Source: Haladaptatus paucihalophilus DX253
GTDB lineage: Archaea > Halobacteriota > Halobacteria > Halobacteriales > Haladaptataceae
Assembly (NCBI RefSeq): GCF_000376445.1
Contig: NZ_AQXI01000001.1
Location: forward strand, 466,962-530,961
Length of the DNA stretch: 64,000 nt
Reading direction: 5' to 3'
Below, piece by piece: positions 1-8,046 of the stretch. The first letter of the stretch is position 1. Each line of letters starts with the position of its first letter. A program made the position numbers and the translations under genes. Under the pieces are notes generated by a model. That model was given only the letters and a program-made list of their open reading frames with translations. It was not told the DNA's origin and made no database searches.

Positions 1-253
1 CATGGTCGACCTGGACGCCGTTGCCCCGCACTACCGAATCGACTTGCGGCGGGACGGCCAACTCGACAGGATGGAGATAACCGTCGAATACCACGAGGAC
101 TTCGACGATTCGCCGCACGAACTCCGCGAGCGAATTCAGGAGCGTTTGCGCGAAATTCTAGAGGTCAAACCCGACACGCTGGAAGTGGTCGAACCGGGTG
201 CCCTCGAACGGACCGAGGTCGGGAAGGTAAAGCGCGTGTACGACCACCGCTGA
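1..253 (+). CDS. paaK: Phenylacetate-CoA ligase, C-terminal fragment (5' end outside window)
   Basis: This is the last 83 or so residues of an adenylate-forming ligase that converts phenylacetate, ATP and CoA to phenylacetyl-CoA in the cytoplasm. The visible part matches the mobile C-terminal lid domain of the PaaK family: an HYRIDL strand, a helix rich in Arg and Glu, then the closing pattern VVEPGALERTEVGKVKRV, in which the Lys after VG lies in the usual catalytic-lysine region. The reading frame is open to the left window edge, so the true start is upstream. PaaABCD and several CoA-ester enzymes elsewhere in the window support the pathway assignment. An aryl-CoA ligase of slightly different substrate range is the main alternative. 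Confidence 0.82.
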   Translation, partial: MVDLDAVAPHYRIDLRRDGQLDRMEITVEYHEDFDDSPHELRERIQERLREILEVKPDTLEVVEPGALERTEVGKVKRVYDHR

Positions 254-277
254 GGGCGGCGCTTCGCGTCCCTCGAC

Positions 278-1183
278 TCAGAGCCACGGACCGAGCAGCG
301 AGTCGCGCCCGTCCGGGCGTTCGACGCTGACGACGGTGCTGTACGCCGAGGAACGAACGTCCGCCGTCGTGGACCCGAAGACGAACTCCCGAAGCCTGTT
401 CTTTTGCGGCGCGCCGAGCACCGTCACGTCGTAGTACTGAGACTGGTCGACGATGGCGTCGGTGGCGTCGTCCGCTTCGAGAATCCACTCGTCGACGGCG
501 CTGAAGTCGCCGAGGCGCTCGTTGGCCGCGGCGATGTACTGCTCCGCGTCGGTGTGAGCGCGTTCGTCCGCGGAACTCGGGACGACGTGGAGGAGTTCGA
601 GCCACGCGCCGTGTTTCTCGGCGAGGTATCGTGCCATGTCAACGGCCAGCCCGGAGTGTGGCCCGCCAGCCACCGGAACGAGAATCGAGGTCACGTCGGT
701 CGAGAGGTGATTTCCGCCCACGGAGATAACGTCACAATCGACGTGGCCACCGACGCGCGTCGAGACGCTTCGACCGAACGCCGTCGACGTCATCGACTCC
801 GATTCGTCCACGACGACCACACCGGCAGAGAACTCCTCGCTCGCGGTCCGTGCGATGGTGAGATAGTTCCGTCCGACTCGGGCCGCCGCGCGGGTTCGAA
901 CGTCGAATGCGGAATCGACGGTGGTCCGAAGAGTCCGTCGAGCCGCCGCTTGCCGTTCGTTTAGCACGTCTCCGGCGAGATTGAGCGGCGTTCCCGACGA
1001 CCGGACGGCCGCATTGACGAGTATCAACTCGCCACCCCGTGCGTCGGCGAGCGTCGCCGCGAACGAAACCGTCCGTTCGGCGTCACCCCCGTCGGACAGG
1101 ACGACGACGTTCTGCCGCGATGATCGCCCACCGGCCGTTGCGTACAGCAGCGAGGGAGCCAACGGCATGGGACTCGTGTTCAT
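278..1183 (-). CDS. Universal stress protein with two tandem UspA domains
   Basis: A 301-residue cytoplasmic protein made of two UspA-like Rossmann domains, roughly residues 24-155 and 165-292. Each begins with a beta strand, NVVVLSDGG in the first and SILVPVAGG in the second. The second repeat ends with a Gly-rich stretch (VLGAPQKNRLREFVFGSTT) resembling the ATP-binding GxxG-x9-GS pattern. The first repeat has a degenerate version, so nucleotide binding, if any, is probably by the second. It converges on paaK with a short gap. A TTTATA box lies 25-30 bases upstream of the ATG, consistent with a leaderless transcript. Function beyond stress tolerance cannot be inferred. Confidence 0.85.
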   Translation of the reverse strand: MNTSPMPLAPSLLYATAGGRSSRQNVVVLSDGGDAERTVSFAATLADARGGELILVNAAVRSSGTPLNLAGDVLNERQAAARRTLRTTVDSAFDVRTRAAARVGRNYLTIARTASEEFSAGVVVVDESESMTSTAFGRSVSTRVGGHVDCDVISVGGNHLSTDVTSILVPVAGGPHSGLAVDMARYLAEKHGAWLELLHVVPSSADERAHTDAEQYIAAANERLGDFSAVDEWILEADDATDAIVDQSQYYDVTVLGAPQKNRLREFVFGSTTADVRSSAYSTVVSVERPDGRDSLLGPWL

Positions 1184-1207
1184 ACCTCACGACATTTACT
1201 GAAACGG

Positions 1208-1214
1208 TATAAAT
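1208..1214 (-). promoter_or_regulatory. TATA-like box of the universal stress protein gene
   Basis: Read on the minus strand this is ATTTATA, 25-31 bases before the start codon at 1183. That is the spacing expected for a haloarchaeal promoter giving a leaderless or near-leaderless mRNA. The surrounding 1190-1270 is AT-richer than the genes on either side. Confidence 0.5.
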
Positions 1215-1465
1215 CACACCATTATCCAGCCAAATTTGGAATTTAAGCTCCTCGTGCCGATAAAATTCTCATTTCTTTTCGGTGAGCGTTTCGAACGTGG
1301 TTACCGCGTGCAGTTCTCGAAGTAACTACCAATGGAATTAAAATTGGCTCGAAATATAACGACCGAAGTGGGACGAATCGAGGCCGAGTTCGACGGGTGT
1401 TCGGGGATGTTTGGGAGTGTTCGGGGTGCCGTCGGGTGCTTCGGCGGTCGGTGTCGGTCCGGCTG

Positions 1466-1960
1466 TCAGGGTTTGTACACCCGACCGCGGAAGATGGCGA
1501 CGTTCTCGGGGTCGCTTGCTTCTTCCGTTCCTTCGCTTCCTTCTCTCGCGGTTTCCGTTCCCCCGCTCCCGTCTTCCGTTTCGGTTTCCGCCTCGTCTTC
1601 CTCAGCTCTCGCCTCGACGGCCACGTCCACCCGATAGGTACCGGTGCGTCGAGTCTCGTCCTCGCGCTCGGCGACCGCGACGAGTCTGTCGCCCACGTCC
1701 GCGGCCGAGAGGTAGGAGATGTTCGTCTCCAGCGCGAGCGCGGTGTCGCCGTCGGCGTTCGACGCCGCCGCGAACGCCGCATCCGCGAGCGAGTAGACGA
1801 CGCCGCCGTGGGGCGTCCCGTGGAAGTTCAGCAACTCCTCTCGGACCGTGAGTTCCGTCCGCGCCCCGCCCGACTCGAGGGTCGTGAGTTCGATTCCGAG
1901 GGTCGCACAGAAGGGGTCGTTCGCGATTTCGTCGTATCTCTCGTCCGGGATATTCGCCAT
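1466..1960 (-). CDS. paaI: PaaI-type hotdog thioesterase with acidic insertion
   Basis: An acyl-CoA thioesterase of the hotdog fold. In the phenylacetate pathway PaaI hydrolyses stalled hydroxyphenylacetyl-CoA esters. The family signature is clear: HGTPHGGVVYSLADAAFAAA supplies the helix with catalytic Asp, preceded by a small N-terminal domain. The start at 1960 (MANIPDERY) is preferred over an in-frame ATG five codons upstream because it places the TATA-like box 26 bases upstream. Odd feature: between the last core strands (VDVAVEAR) and the closing strand (NVAIFRGRVYKP) lies an insertion of about 35 residues, nearly all Glu, Thr, Ser and Gly. Divergent from a MaoC hydratase. Confidence 0.85.
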   Translation of the reverse strand: MANIPDERYDEIANDPFCATLGIELTTLESGGARTELTVREELLNFHGTPHGGVVYSLADAAFAAASNADGDTALALETNISYLSAADVGDRLVAVAEREDETRRTGTYRVDVAVEARAEEDEAETETEDGSGGTETAREGSEGTEEASDPENVAIFRGRVYKP

Positions 1961-1980
1961 GGGTCGGTTCCGCACAGTAG

Positions 1981-1991
1981 TTACTTATATT
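1981..1991. promoter_or_regulatory. Shared AT core of a bidirectional promoter (paaI / MaoC)
   Basis: The 51-base spacer 1961-2011 separates two divergent starts. Its only AT-rich stretch (TTACTTATATT) sits in the middle, about 26 bases from each start codon. It reads as a TATA-like element on both strands, so both genes are probably transcribed leaderless from one AT core. Confidence 0.5.
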
Positions 1992-2011
1992 CTTCCCGAG
2001 TGGGATTCGAC

Positions 2012-2473
2012 ATGGCTTACAGCTACGAACCACACTACTTCGAGGACTTCGAGGAAGGCCAGACGTTCGAGAGCGTCGGCCGGACGGTCACCGAGTACGA
2101 CTTCGTGATGCATTCGGCCTTCACCGGCGACTGGACGGAACTCCACACGAACAAGCACTACGCCGAGGACGAGTACTTCGGCGAACGCGTCGCACACGGC
2201 CCGATGACGTTCTCGCTGGCGACCGGGTTCGTCTACCGCTGTGGCTTCCTGGAGCGCACCGTCCTCGCGTTCCTCGGCATGAACTACATGGACATCCCCG
2301 CGCCCGTCAAGATGGACGACACCATCTCGCTCGACATGGAAGTCATCGAGACGAAGGACCTCTCCAGCCGCGAGGACTCCGGTCTCGTCGTCATCGACAC
2401 CACGATGACCAACCAAGAGGATACCGTCGTCTTCGAAGGCGACATGAAGTTCCTCATCAAGCGCCGGGACTAA
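2012..2473 (+). CDS. MaoC-like (R)-enoyl-CoA hydratase
   Basis: A 153-residue single-hotdog protein of the MaoC/R-hydratase family, predicted to add water to 2-enoyl-CoA or related CoA esters. The core motif is present: an Asp (GDWTELHTNKHYA) followed by His four residues later in the hydratase-2 arrangement, then GERVAHGPM. ATG 2012 is chosen because it begins the conserved domain (SYEPHYFEDFEEG) and lies 25 bases from the AT core of the divergent promoter. A much longer upstream reading frame is only open because the opposite strand codes for PaaI. Its position next to PaaI and near PaaK suggests work on aromatic-derived CoA esters, but the substrate is not determined. Confidence 0.85.
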   Translation: MAYSYEPHYFEDFEEGQTFESVGRTVTEYDFVMHSAFTGDWTELHTNKHYAEDEYFGERVAHGPMTFSLATGFVYRCGFLERTVLAFLGMNYMDIPAPVKMDDTISLDMEVIETKDLSSREDSGLVVIDTTMTNQEDTVVFEGDMKFLIKRRD

Positions 2474-2553
2474 TCCCGCCGTTCGATTTTCGTCGGCCAG
2501 TCGAACCGCGAGCCGTCCGAACGTTCTATGCCGTTCCCTTCGAAATTTAGTCC

Positions 2554-3750
2554 ATGGTCTCCGACGCGCTCGTCGTCGCCGTCGTCTTCTGTACCTTCGG
2601 CCTGCTGTTTTTCAACCAAATTCGCGTCTACCCGCTCAGCCGGTCGCTGACGAGCGCGACGGGTGCCGTCGTCGTCCTCGCGCTCGGGGCGATTTCTCCC
2701 GACGAGGCGCTCGCCAGCGTCGATACGAGCACTCTCCTCCTGTTGTTCGGTATGCTCGCCCACGTCGAGGCGCTCTCGCGGAGCGGCTTTTACGGCTGGG
2801 CGGGGTCGTACCTCGTGGATTTCACCGGGACGGCGAGACGACTCACCGTGGGAACGCTCGTCGTCGCCGCCGTCTTCAGCTCCGTCGCGCTCAACGACGC
2901 GACGGTCCTGTTGCTGACCCCCATCCTCGTGCAGGTGATTCGCAACGCGGACATCGACCCCGTGCCGCCGCTCATCGCCGTCGTCCTCGGGGCGAACATC
3001 GGCAGCGCGGCGACGCCGCTCGGCAACCCGCAGAACGCCTACATCCTGAACCGAAGCGGATTGACGTCTGTCGAGTTCGTCGCGCACCTCGCGCCGGTCG
3101 CGCTCGTCTGCCTGCTCATCGCGGCGCTCGTCCTCGTGCCGATTACGGCCGCCGGGACGTCGCTCCCGGAGATTCCCGTCCCCGACATCGACGAGCGGTG
3201 GGCGCTGTCGAGCGTCGTCTTTCTCCTCGCCACGTTCGCCCTTCTCATCGTTTTCCCGGACTCGGACCCCGGCATCATCGCCGCGTCGATGGGAATTATT
3301 CACATCACGTGGCTCCAGTTGTTCCGTCGAGTGCCCGGCGAGGAGATACTGCACGGGATGGACTGGAGCATCATCGTCCTGTTCGTCGGCATCTTCGTCC
3401 TCGTCGGCAGTCTGGAGGAGACGTCGCTGATGGGACTCGTTTCCGGATTCGGCGCTAGTTGGCGATTCGCCGGACTGACGTTCGTCCTGTCGAACCTCAT
3501 CAGCAACGTTCCGGCGGTCGTCCTGCTCTCGTCGGGCGTCACGACTCAATCCGGTTGGCTGGTCCTCTCGGCGGTCAGCACCCTCGCCGGGAACGCCACG
3601 CCCATCGCCAGCGCGGCGACGCTCATCGCGCTTCAGCAGGCCGCCCGCCGCGGGGTGGACATCTCCATCCGGCGGTTGCTATCGGTGGGCGTCCCCGTGG
3701 CTATCGTCACGAGTGCCGTAGCGGTGCTCATGCTCAACGCGGGACTGTGA
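2554..3750 (+). CDS. SLC13/ArsB/NhaD-superfamily membrane transporter
   Basis: A 398-residue integral membrane protein with about 11 hydrophobic helices, belonging to the ion-transporter superfamily that includes ArsB, NhaD and SLC13 (DASS) carriers. The diagnostic motif GANIGSAATPLGNPQN (residues about 148-165) matches the ion-binding hairpin of this superfamily. A second hairpin-like motif, LSNLISNVPAVVLLSSG, occurs near residue 310, as expected for inverted-repeat carriers. Substrate could be a dicarboxylate, sulfate, arsenite or sodium/proton exchange; the sequence does not decide. It is followed by a convergent gene, so it is probably monocistronic. Confidence 0.8.
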   Translation: MVSDALVVAVVFCTFGLLFFNQIRVYPLSRSLTSATGAVVVLALGAISPDEALASVDTSTLLLLFGMLAHVEALSRSGFYGWAGSYLVDFTGTARRLTVGTLVVAAVFSSVALNDATVLLLTPILVQVIRNADIDPVPPLIAVVLGANIGSAATPLGNPQNAYILNRSGLTSVEFVAHLAPVALVCLLIAALVLVPITAAGTSLPEIPVPDIDERWALSSVVFLLATFALLIVFPDSDPGIIAASMGIIHITWLQLFRRVPGEEILHGMDWSIIVLFVGIFVLVGSLEETSLMGLVSGFGASWRFAGLTFVLSNLISNVPAVVLLSSGVTTQSGWLVLSAVSTLAGNATPIASAATLIALQQAARRGVDISIRRLLSVGVPVAIVTSAVAVLMLNAGL

Positions 3751-3780
3751 AAAACGAACCAAAACCGCGAGTCGGCGGCC

Positions 3781-5229
3781 TTACTCCTCCGACGAGCACG
3801 ACGGGGAGGCACAGGACGCCCCGCAGGTCGAGTTACACCGTTGGGTCACGTCGTCCGAGTGGTCGAGGACGACGGCGTCCCCGGTCACGTCGAACCCGCT
3901 TCCCGTAACCGTGCTGTCGTCGCAGTACTGCAACAGGATTCCGTCGCGGTCGGTACCGGTCTGACTCACACAGCAGGACTCGAAGACGGAGTTCGGGCGG
4001 CCGAAGGCGCGGAGCGGCGCGCTGCCGGGATAGCCGCTTCCCGTGTGGTTCGCGTCGCCCGTCACCTGTACGCCGGAACAGACGACCGGCGCGGGCGTGG
4101 ACTTCGGCTTCACCGCGTACATCGCCGCCGTGTCGTCGGTGCCGATTCGAATCCGGGTGTCTCGAATCGTGGTCGTTCCCGCACCGGCGGCGACTATCGC
4201 CCCGTCGCTCGCTACGTCGGCGGTCAGGCTGACGTCGCAGTTTTCGACCGTCGCGTCGTCGGCGAACAGCCAGATACCCCGCATGTTCGTCGGGAACGAG
4301 GAGGACGAATGCGCGTCGTCGATGACGACACAGCAGTCACGAACCGTACCGCCGGACCCGGCCAGACGGACGTTCGCGATGTTGTTATTCCTGTACTCGC
4401 CGCCGGTGACGGTGACGGTTCCGGTGCTCTTGCTCGACTCGTACAGGCCGTTGTTCGGGAATCCTCCGACGTGGCAGTCCCTGAATTCGAGGTCCCCCTT
4501 CGTGTACTGGTGGACGAAGACGCCGACCGCGCCGCTCCCGTCCGGCGCGCCGTCGGGGGCGCGGAGTCCCTCGACCAACCCGGACCCGTCGTCGGTGAGC
4601 ACGCCGAAGATGAACGGTCCTTTCGACCCGTCGTGGACGCCGTGATGGTCCACGTCCCGGACGAGGAGGCCGTCGTCCACGTTTATCTGCATCCCCGGCG
4701 CTTCCGGGGCGTCGGTGACGTCGTGTCGAAGCCCCTCGTACTGGATGTTGTACGAATCGCTCGCGCCGCCCACCGACAGCCACATCGCACCGGGGTTTTG
4801 CGTGGCGCTGTCCGGCGTGTCGAGGAGCATCGTCGCCCCCTCCTCGACGCCGACCATCCCGAAGTCGTGGAGTCCGTTTCCGTAGTTATACACCAACTCG
4901 GTAACGCGGTAGGTCCCGTCCGGGAACTCCAGTTTCGTGTTGCTCTGGAGATTCTCGCGGAGGATGTCGTCGATGGGTTCCTCCCCACTCGGGTCCATTC
5001 CGAGGTCGTCCACGACGTCGTACACCTCGTCGTACTGGAAGCCGTCCGGAGTCGCCGTCGTCGCCTCGACGTTGCTGTCGATGTCACCGTTCGTCACGCT
5101 CGACGTGGCCGTCGTCGGGGTGACGGAAGCGATGGTTCCTCCCGCAACCAGTGCGCCGCTTGCGATTTTTAGATACGACCGTCGGTCGAGTGTCGTTCGC
5201 TCGTTCGGTGTATCTGGATTCTCGGACAT
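3781..5229 (-). CDS. Tat-exported, Cys-rich right-handed beta-helix protein
   Basis: A 482-residue secreted protein. The N-terminus carries a twin-arginine motif (LDRRSYLKIASGALVAGG), indicating export as a folded protein. After a linker, residues about 60-450 contain repeated short strands with turns such as VRDVDHHG, FRDCHVGG, VENCDVSL and FESCCVSQ, typical of a parallel beta-helix (pectate-lyase-like or NosD-like) fold. At least fourteen cysteines are present, which is unusual for haloarchaea. They include DCC and SCC pairs and a C-terminal tail with spacing C-x3-C-x3-C-x4-C. Carbohydrate or surface-polymer binding is plausible from the fold, but no catalytic site was recognised. Convergent with the permease gene. 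Confidence 0.7.
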   Translation of the reverse strand: MSENPDTPNERTTLDRRSYLKIASGALVAGGTIASVTPTTATSSVTNGDIDSNVEATTATPDGFQYDEVYDVVDDLGMDPSGEEPIDDILRENLQSNTKLEFPDGTYRVTELVYNYGNGLHDFGMVGVEEGATMLLDTPDSATQNPGAMWLSVGGASDSYNIQYEGLRHDVTDAPEAPGMQINVDDGLLVRDVDHHGVHDGSKGPFIFGVLTDDGSGLVEGLRAPDGAPDGSGAVGVFVHQYTKGDLEFRDCHVGGFPNNGLYESSKSTGTVTVTGGEYRNNNIANVRLAGSGGTVRDCCVVIDDAHSSSSFPTNMRGIWLFADDATVENCDVSLTADVASDGAIVAAGAGTTTIRDTRIRIGTDDTAAMYAVKPKSTPAPVVCSGVQVTGDANHTGSGYPGSAPLRAFGRPNSVFESCCVSQTGTDRDGILLQYCDDSTVTGSGFDVTGDAVVLDHSDDVTQRCNSTCGASCASPSCSSEE

Positions 5230-5386
5230 CTTCAGCAGAAACGCGAGTATAATTCATAAAATCAGTTCGTGGTTGAATTACTAAAAATATCGTTCATGAA
5301 TGTTCGAAACGGTACGCCGACGCGGTGTGATGGCGGGGTGACTCCGGGTCGTTCATCTTTTTCACCTCTCCGGCGAACTATCGCGT

Positions 5387-6262
5387 ATGACGCTCGACGT
5401 ACTCGAGGCGGAGGACGAACCGCGGATTATCGACACGCACGCCCACCAGCCGACGAAGGAGTTCTTGGAGGACGCGGGCGGGCAGATGATGGAGGACGCC
5501 GCGAACAAGTTCGGCGCGAAGATGGAGACGGACACCTACGATTCGCTCGTCGAGGAGTACCACGAGGCCGGAATCGGTCGGACGATTCTGCTCGGCTGGG
5601 ACGCCGAGACCAACACCGGAAACCCGCCGGTGCCGAACGATTACGTCGCTGAAGTCCGCGACGAGTACGACGACTTCTTCATCGGCTTCGGCAGCGTCGA
5701 CCCCCTGAAGGACGATTGCGTGGAGGAAGCCGAACGCGTCGTCAACGACCTCGACCTCTCCGGGTTCAAATTCCAACAGATAGCTCAGGGCTTCGACCCG
5801 AGCGCTCCCGAACACGAGGAACTGTTCTCGACCATCGAGGACCTCGGCGTCCCCGTCGTCTTCCACGGCGGTAACTCGACGCTCGGCGCGGGTGCACCCG
5901 GCGGCAGGGGCCTCAAAATCAAGTACGGAAACCCGATGCTCATCGACGACGTGGCCGCCGAGCACCCGGATCTCCAGATTCTGCTCGCACATCCCGCGTT
6001 CCCGTGGGAGCAGGAGCAACTCGCCATCTGCCAGCAGAAGGGCAACGTCTACATGGACCTCTCCGGGTGGCTTCCGAAGTACATCGACGACCAAGTGCTC
6101 CACTACGCGAAGACGCTCCTGCGGGACAAAGTGATGTTCGGGACGGACTACCCGATGATTCGCCCCGGACAGTGGTTGGACCAGTTCGAGGACCTCGACT
6201 TCCCCGAGGAGGTCCAGCGGAAGATACTTTGGGAGAACGCGGAGGAGTTCCTCGACCTGTAG
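5387..6262 (+). CDS. Amidohydrolase-2 family metal-dependent hydrolase (ACMSD-like)
   Basis: A 291-residue TIM-barrel enzyme of the amidohydrolase-2 family, which includes aminocarboxymuconate semialdehyde decarboxylase and related C-C hydrolases or decarboxylases. Metal-binding signatures appear in order: IDTHAHQP near residue 17, a His in VVFHGGNS near 165, a His in LLAHPAFPW near 203, and GTDYPM near 259, whose Asp is the usual catalytic base. It has its own upstream spacer and is not tightly coupled to its neighbours. Kynureninase, an enzyme of the pathway containing ACMSD, lies far downstream at 34 kb, so any link is only suggestive. Confidence 0.8.
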   Translation: MTLDVLEAEDEPRIIDTHAHQPTKEFLEDAGGQMMEDAANKFGAKMETDTYDSLVEEYHEAGIGRTILLGWDAETNTGNPPVPNDYVAEVRDEYDDFFIGFGSVDPLKDDCVEEAERVVNDLDLSGFKFQQIAQGFDPSAPEHEELFSTIEDLGVPVVFHGGNSTLGAGAPGGRGLKIKYGNPMLIDDVAAEHPDLQILLAHPAFPWEQEQLAICQQKGNVYMDLSGWLPKYIDDQVLHYAKTLLRDKVMFGTDYPMIRPGQWLDQFEDLDFPEEVQRKILWENAEEFLDL

Positions 6263-6332
6263 TCTCGCGGACCGCTACGCGACAGTTCGGGGCCACAATT
6301 CTATTCCTTCCCTCCCCCGAAGAAAACCACCC

Positions 6333-6548
6333 ATGGCGAAACGAGCGACCGAGCGGTGGGAATACCACACCATCAGGCCGCCGCGGGGAAGCACGAAAAA
6401 GGAATCCATCGACCCCGAAAACGACCTGAACGACCTCGGCGAAGACGGCTGGGAGCTGGTGACGACCATCGAATACGTCGGCGGCGGGACGAAGTATCTC
6501 GTCTTCAAGCGACCGGCATGGAGGGATGACGACGACGAGAATGAGTGA
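6333..6548 (+). CDS. Small DUF4177-like protein
   Basis: A 71-residue protein with the short pattern typical of DUF4177: a WEYHTI strand, a basic/acidic loop, the helix-turn DLNDLGEDGWELV, and a closing strand KYLVFKRP. No enzymatic residues are evident and the molecular role is unknown. Its last eight bases overlap the start of the next gene, so the two are probably co-translated. Confidence 0.72.
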   Translation: MAKRATERWEYHTIRPPRGSTKKESIDPENDLNDLGEDGWELVTTIEYVGGGTKYLVFKRPAWRDDDDENE

Positions 6549-7569
6549 GCGAGACGACAACGGCGACCAGATCAGCACCGCCAACACGATGCGCGAGCGG
6601 GCGGGCGAGAGCAGAGCAAAGCTTTGGGTCGTTCTCGGCGCGAGACGACTGTTCGTAACGGGTGGGATAGTCCTGCTCTTTTTCGTCGCGTTCGTCATCG
6701 CCGGGACGTTCCTCTACCCGCCCTTGCGGTCCGAGATAGCGAAATCGGACACCATCGAGACGATGTTCTCGACCATGCTCGGCGCGAACATCACCGCGAC
6801 GACGCTCGTCGTCACCATCACGCAGTTGGTTATCTCACAGGAGAACGGTCCGCTCGGCGACCAGCGCGGACGGATGAGCGACGCGATGGACTTCCGGAAC
6901 TTCGTCGGCGAGATGCTGGGCCACACCACGCCGTCCGACCCGTCGAAGTTCCTGAGCGAGATAATCGACACGACCGAGGAACGAGCGAACGAACTTCGGA
7001 ACTCCGTCGAACGGGACGGAAACGAGGAACTGCGCGGCGAACTCGACGAGTTCATCGACAGCCTCACCGGTAACGCGGATACCGTCAAAGAGCAACTCGA
7101 CGGTGCGACGTTCGGCACGTTCGACGTGCTGTTCGCGGCGCTCAACTTCAACTACTCGTGGAAGATATTCCACGTCGAACGGATGCGAGACGAGTATCGG
7201 GACGACCTCACGGACGACCAGTATCGACTCTTCGAGCGGTTGAAGACCTCGCTGTCCATGTTCGGCCCCGCACGCGAACACATCAAGACGCTCTACTTCC
7301 AGTGGGCGCTCATCGACCTCTCGCAGATGATACTGTACGCCGCGATTCCCGCGCTGTTCGTGGCGGGTTCGATGCTCGCGTTCGTCGGCAGCGGGACGTT
7401 CACGGGAACGACGTTCGGATTTTCGGACATCCTGCTGGTCGTCGGCGCGGCGTTCAGCGTCACGCTGGTTCCGTTCATGCTCCTCGTCTCGTACATCCTC
7501 CGTATCGCCACGGTCGCCAAACGAACCCTCGCCATCGGGCCGCTCATCCTGCGGGATTCACAGCGATGA
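6541..7569 (+). CDS. Multi-pass membrane protein of unknown function
   Basis: A 342-residue membrane protein with hydrophobic helices near residues 36-60 and 80-100 and two more near 262-287 and 297-326. Between them lies a central soluble region of about 150 mostly acidic, helical residues. No family was recognised. ATG 6541 (MSERDDNG) is preferred over ATG 6526 because it gives a short overlap with the preceding gene. Its stop overlaps the start of the next gene as ATGA, indicating a three-gene operon with a DUF4177-like protein and a Tat lipoprotein. Confidence 0.75.
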   Translation: MSERDDNGDQISTANTMRERAGESRAKLWVVLGARRLFVTGGIVLLFFVAFVIAGTFLYPPLRSEIAKSDTIETMFSTMLGANITATTLVVTITQLVISQENGPLGDQRGRMSDAMDFRNFVGEMLGHTTPSDPSKFLSEIIDTTEERANELRNSVERDGNEELRGELDEFIDSLTGNADTVKEQLDGATFGTFDVLFAALNFNYSWKIFHVERMRDEYRDDLTDDQYRLFERLKTSLSMFGPAREHIKTLYFQWALIDLSQMILYAAIPALFVAGSMLAFVGSGTFTGTTFGFSDILLVVGAAFSVTLVPFMLLVSYILRIATVAKRTLAIGPLILRDSQR

Positions 7570-7991
7570 CGGGGAACGACGACGCGAACGAAGGGGAGAA
7601 CCGACGCTCACGTCGAGCGTTCCTCGGTGCGGCGGCCGCCGCGGGAGTCGTCGGAACGAGCGGGTGTCTGACTCTCAGCCCGACGGTCCGCGTCACGGGT
7701 ATCGAGGATTCGATCGTGTTCAAAGCGATCTCCGTCAGCGAACCGTGGGCCAGCGGTCGCGTGAACGCGAACGTGACCTTCACGCCGTCAGCGACGACGG
7801 AGTACGGCGTTCGGACCCTCGTGGTCGTCAGTTCGAGCGGAAGCGAGTTCGACACGGCGGGCGTCTACGGCGGCCAAACGTCGAAGAGCGTTTTCCTTCC
7901 CGTCGGGAAATCCACGCTCACCGCCGTCGATTTCGACGGGAAGACGGTCGATTCGGTGTCCGTGACGGTCGGCGGCGACCGACTCCTCTAA
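7566..7991 (+). CDS. Tat-dependent lipoprotein, small surface protein
   Basis: A 141-residue exported protein. The N-terminus has tandem arginines (RRSRRAFLGAAAAAG) followed by a short hydrophobic stretch and a lipobox ending at Cys34 (VGTSGC), so it should be lipid-anchored outside the membrane after Tat export. The mature part (about 107 residues) is predicted to be mostly beta strands, for example VNANVTFTP, RTLVVVSS and SVSVTVGG, suggesting an immunoglobulin-like domain. The start overlaps the preceding membrane-protein stop by four bases, pointing to translational coupling and possibly a shared envelope function. Confidence 0.75.
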   Translation: MTGNDDANEGENRRSRRAFLGAAAAAGVVGTSGCLTLSPTVRVTGIEDSIVFKAISVSEPWASGRVNANVTFTPSATTEYGVRTLVVVSSSGSEFDTAGVYGGQTSKSVFLPVGKSTLTAVDFDGKTVDSVSVTVGGDRLL

Positions 7992-8046
7992 GGAACGCCT
8001 CGGGGATTCTTGACCCTCCTCGTCGTACGGAGTCCGGGTGAACGGA

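Noticed and set aside
2470-3549. 359-codon minus-strand frame opposite the permease
   Set aside because: Charged shadow frame opposite a hydrophobic membrane protein.
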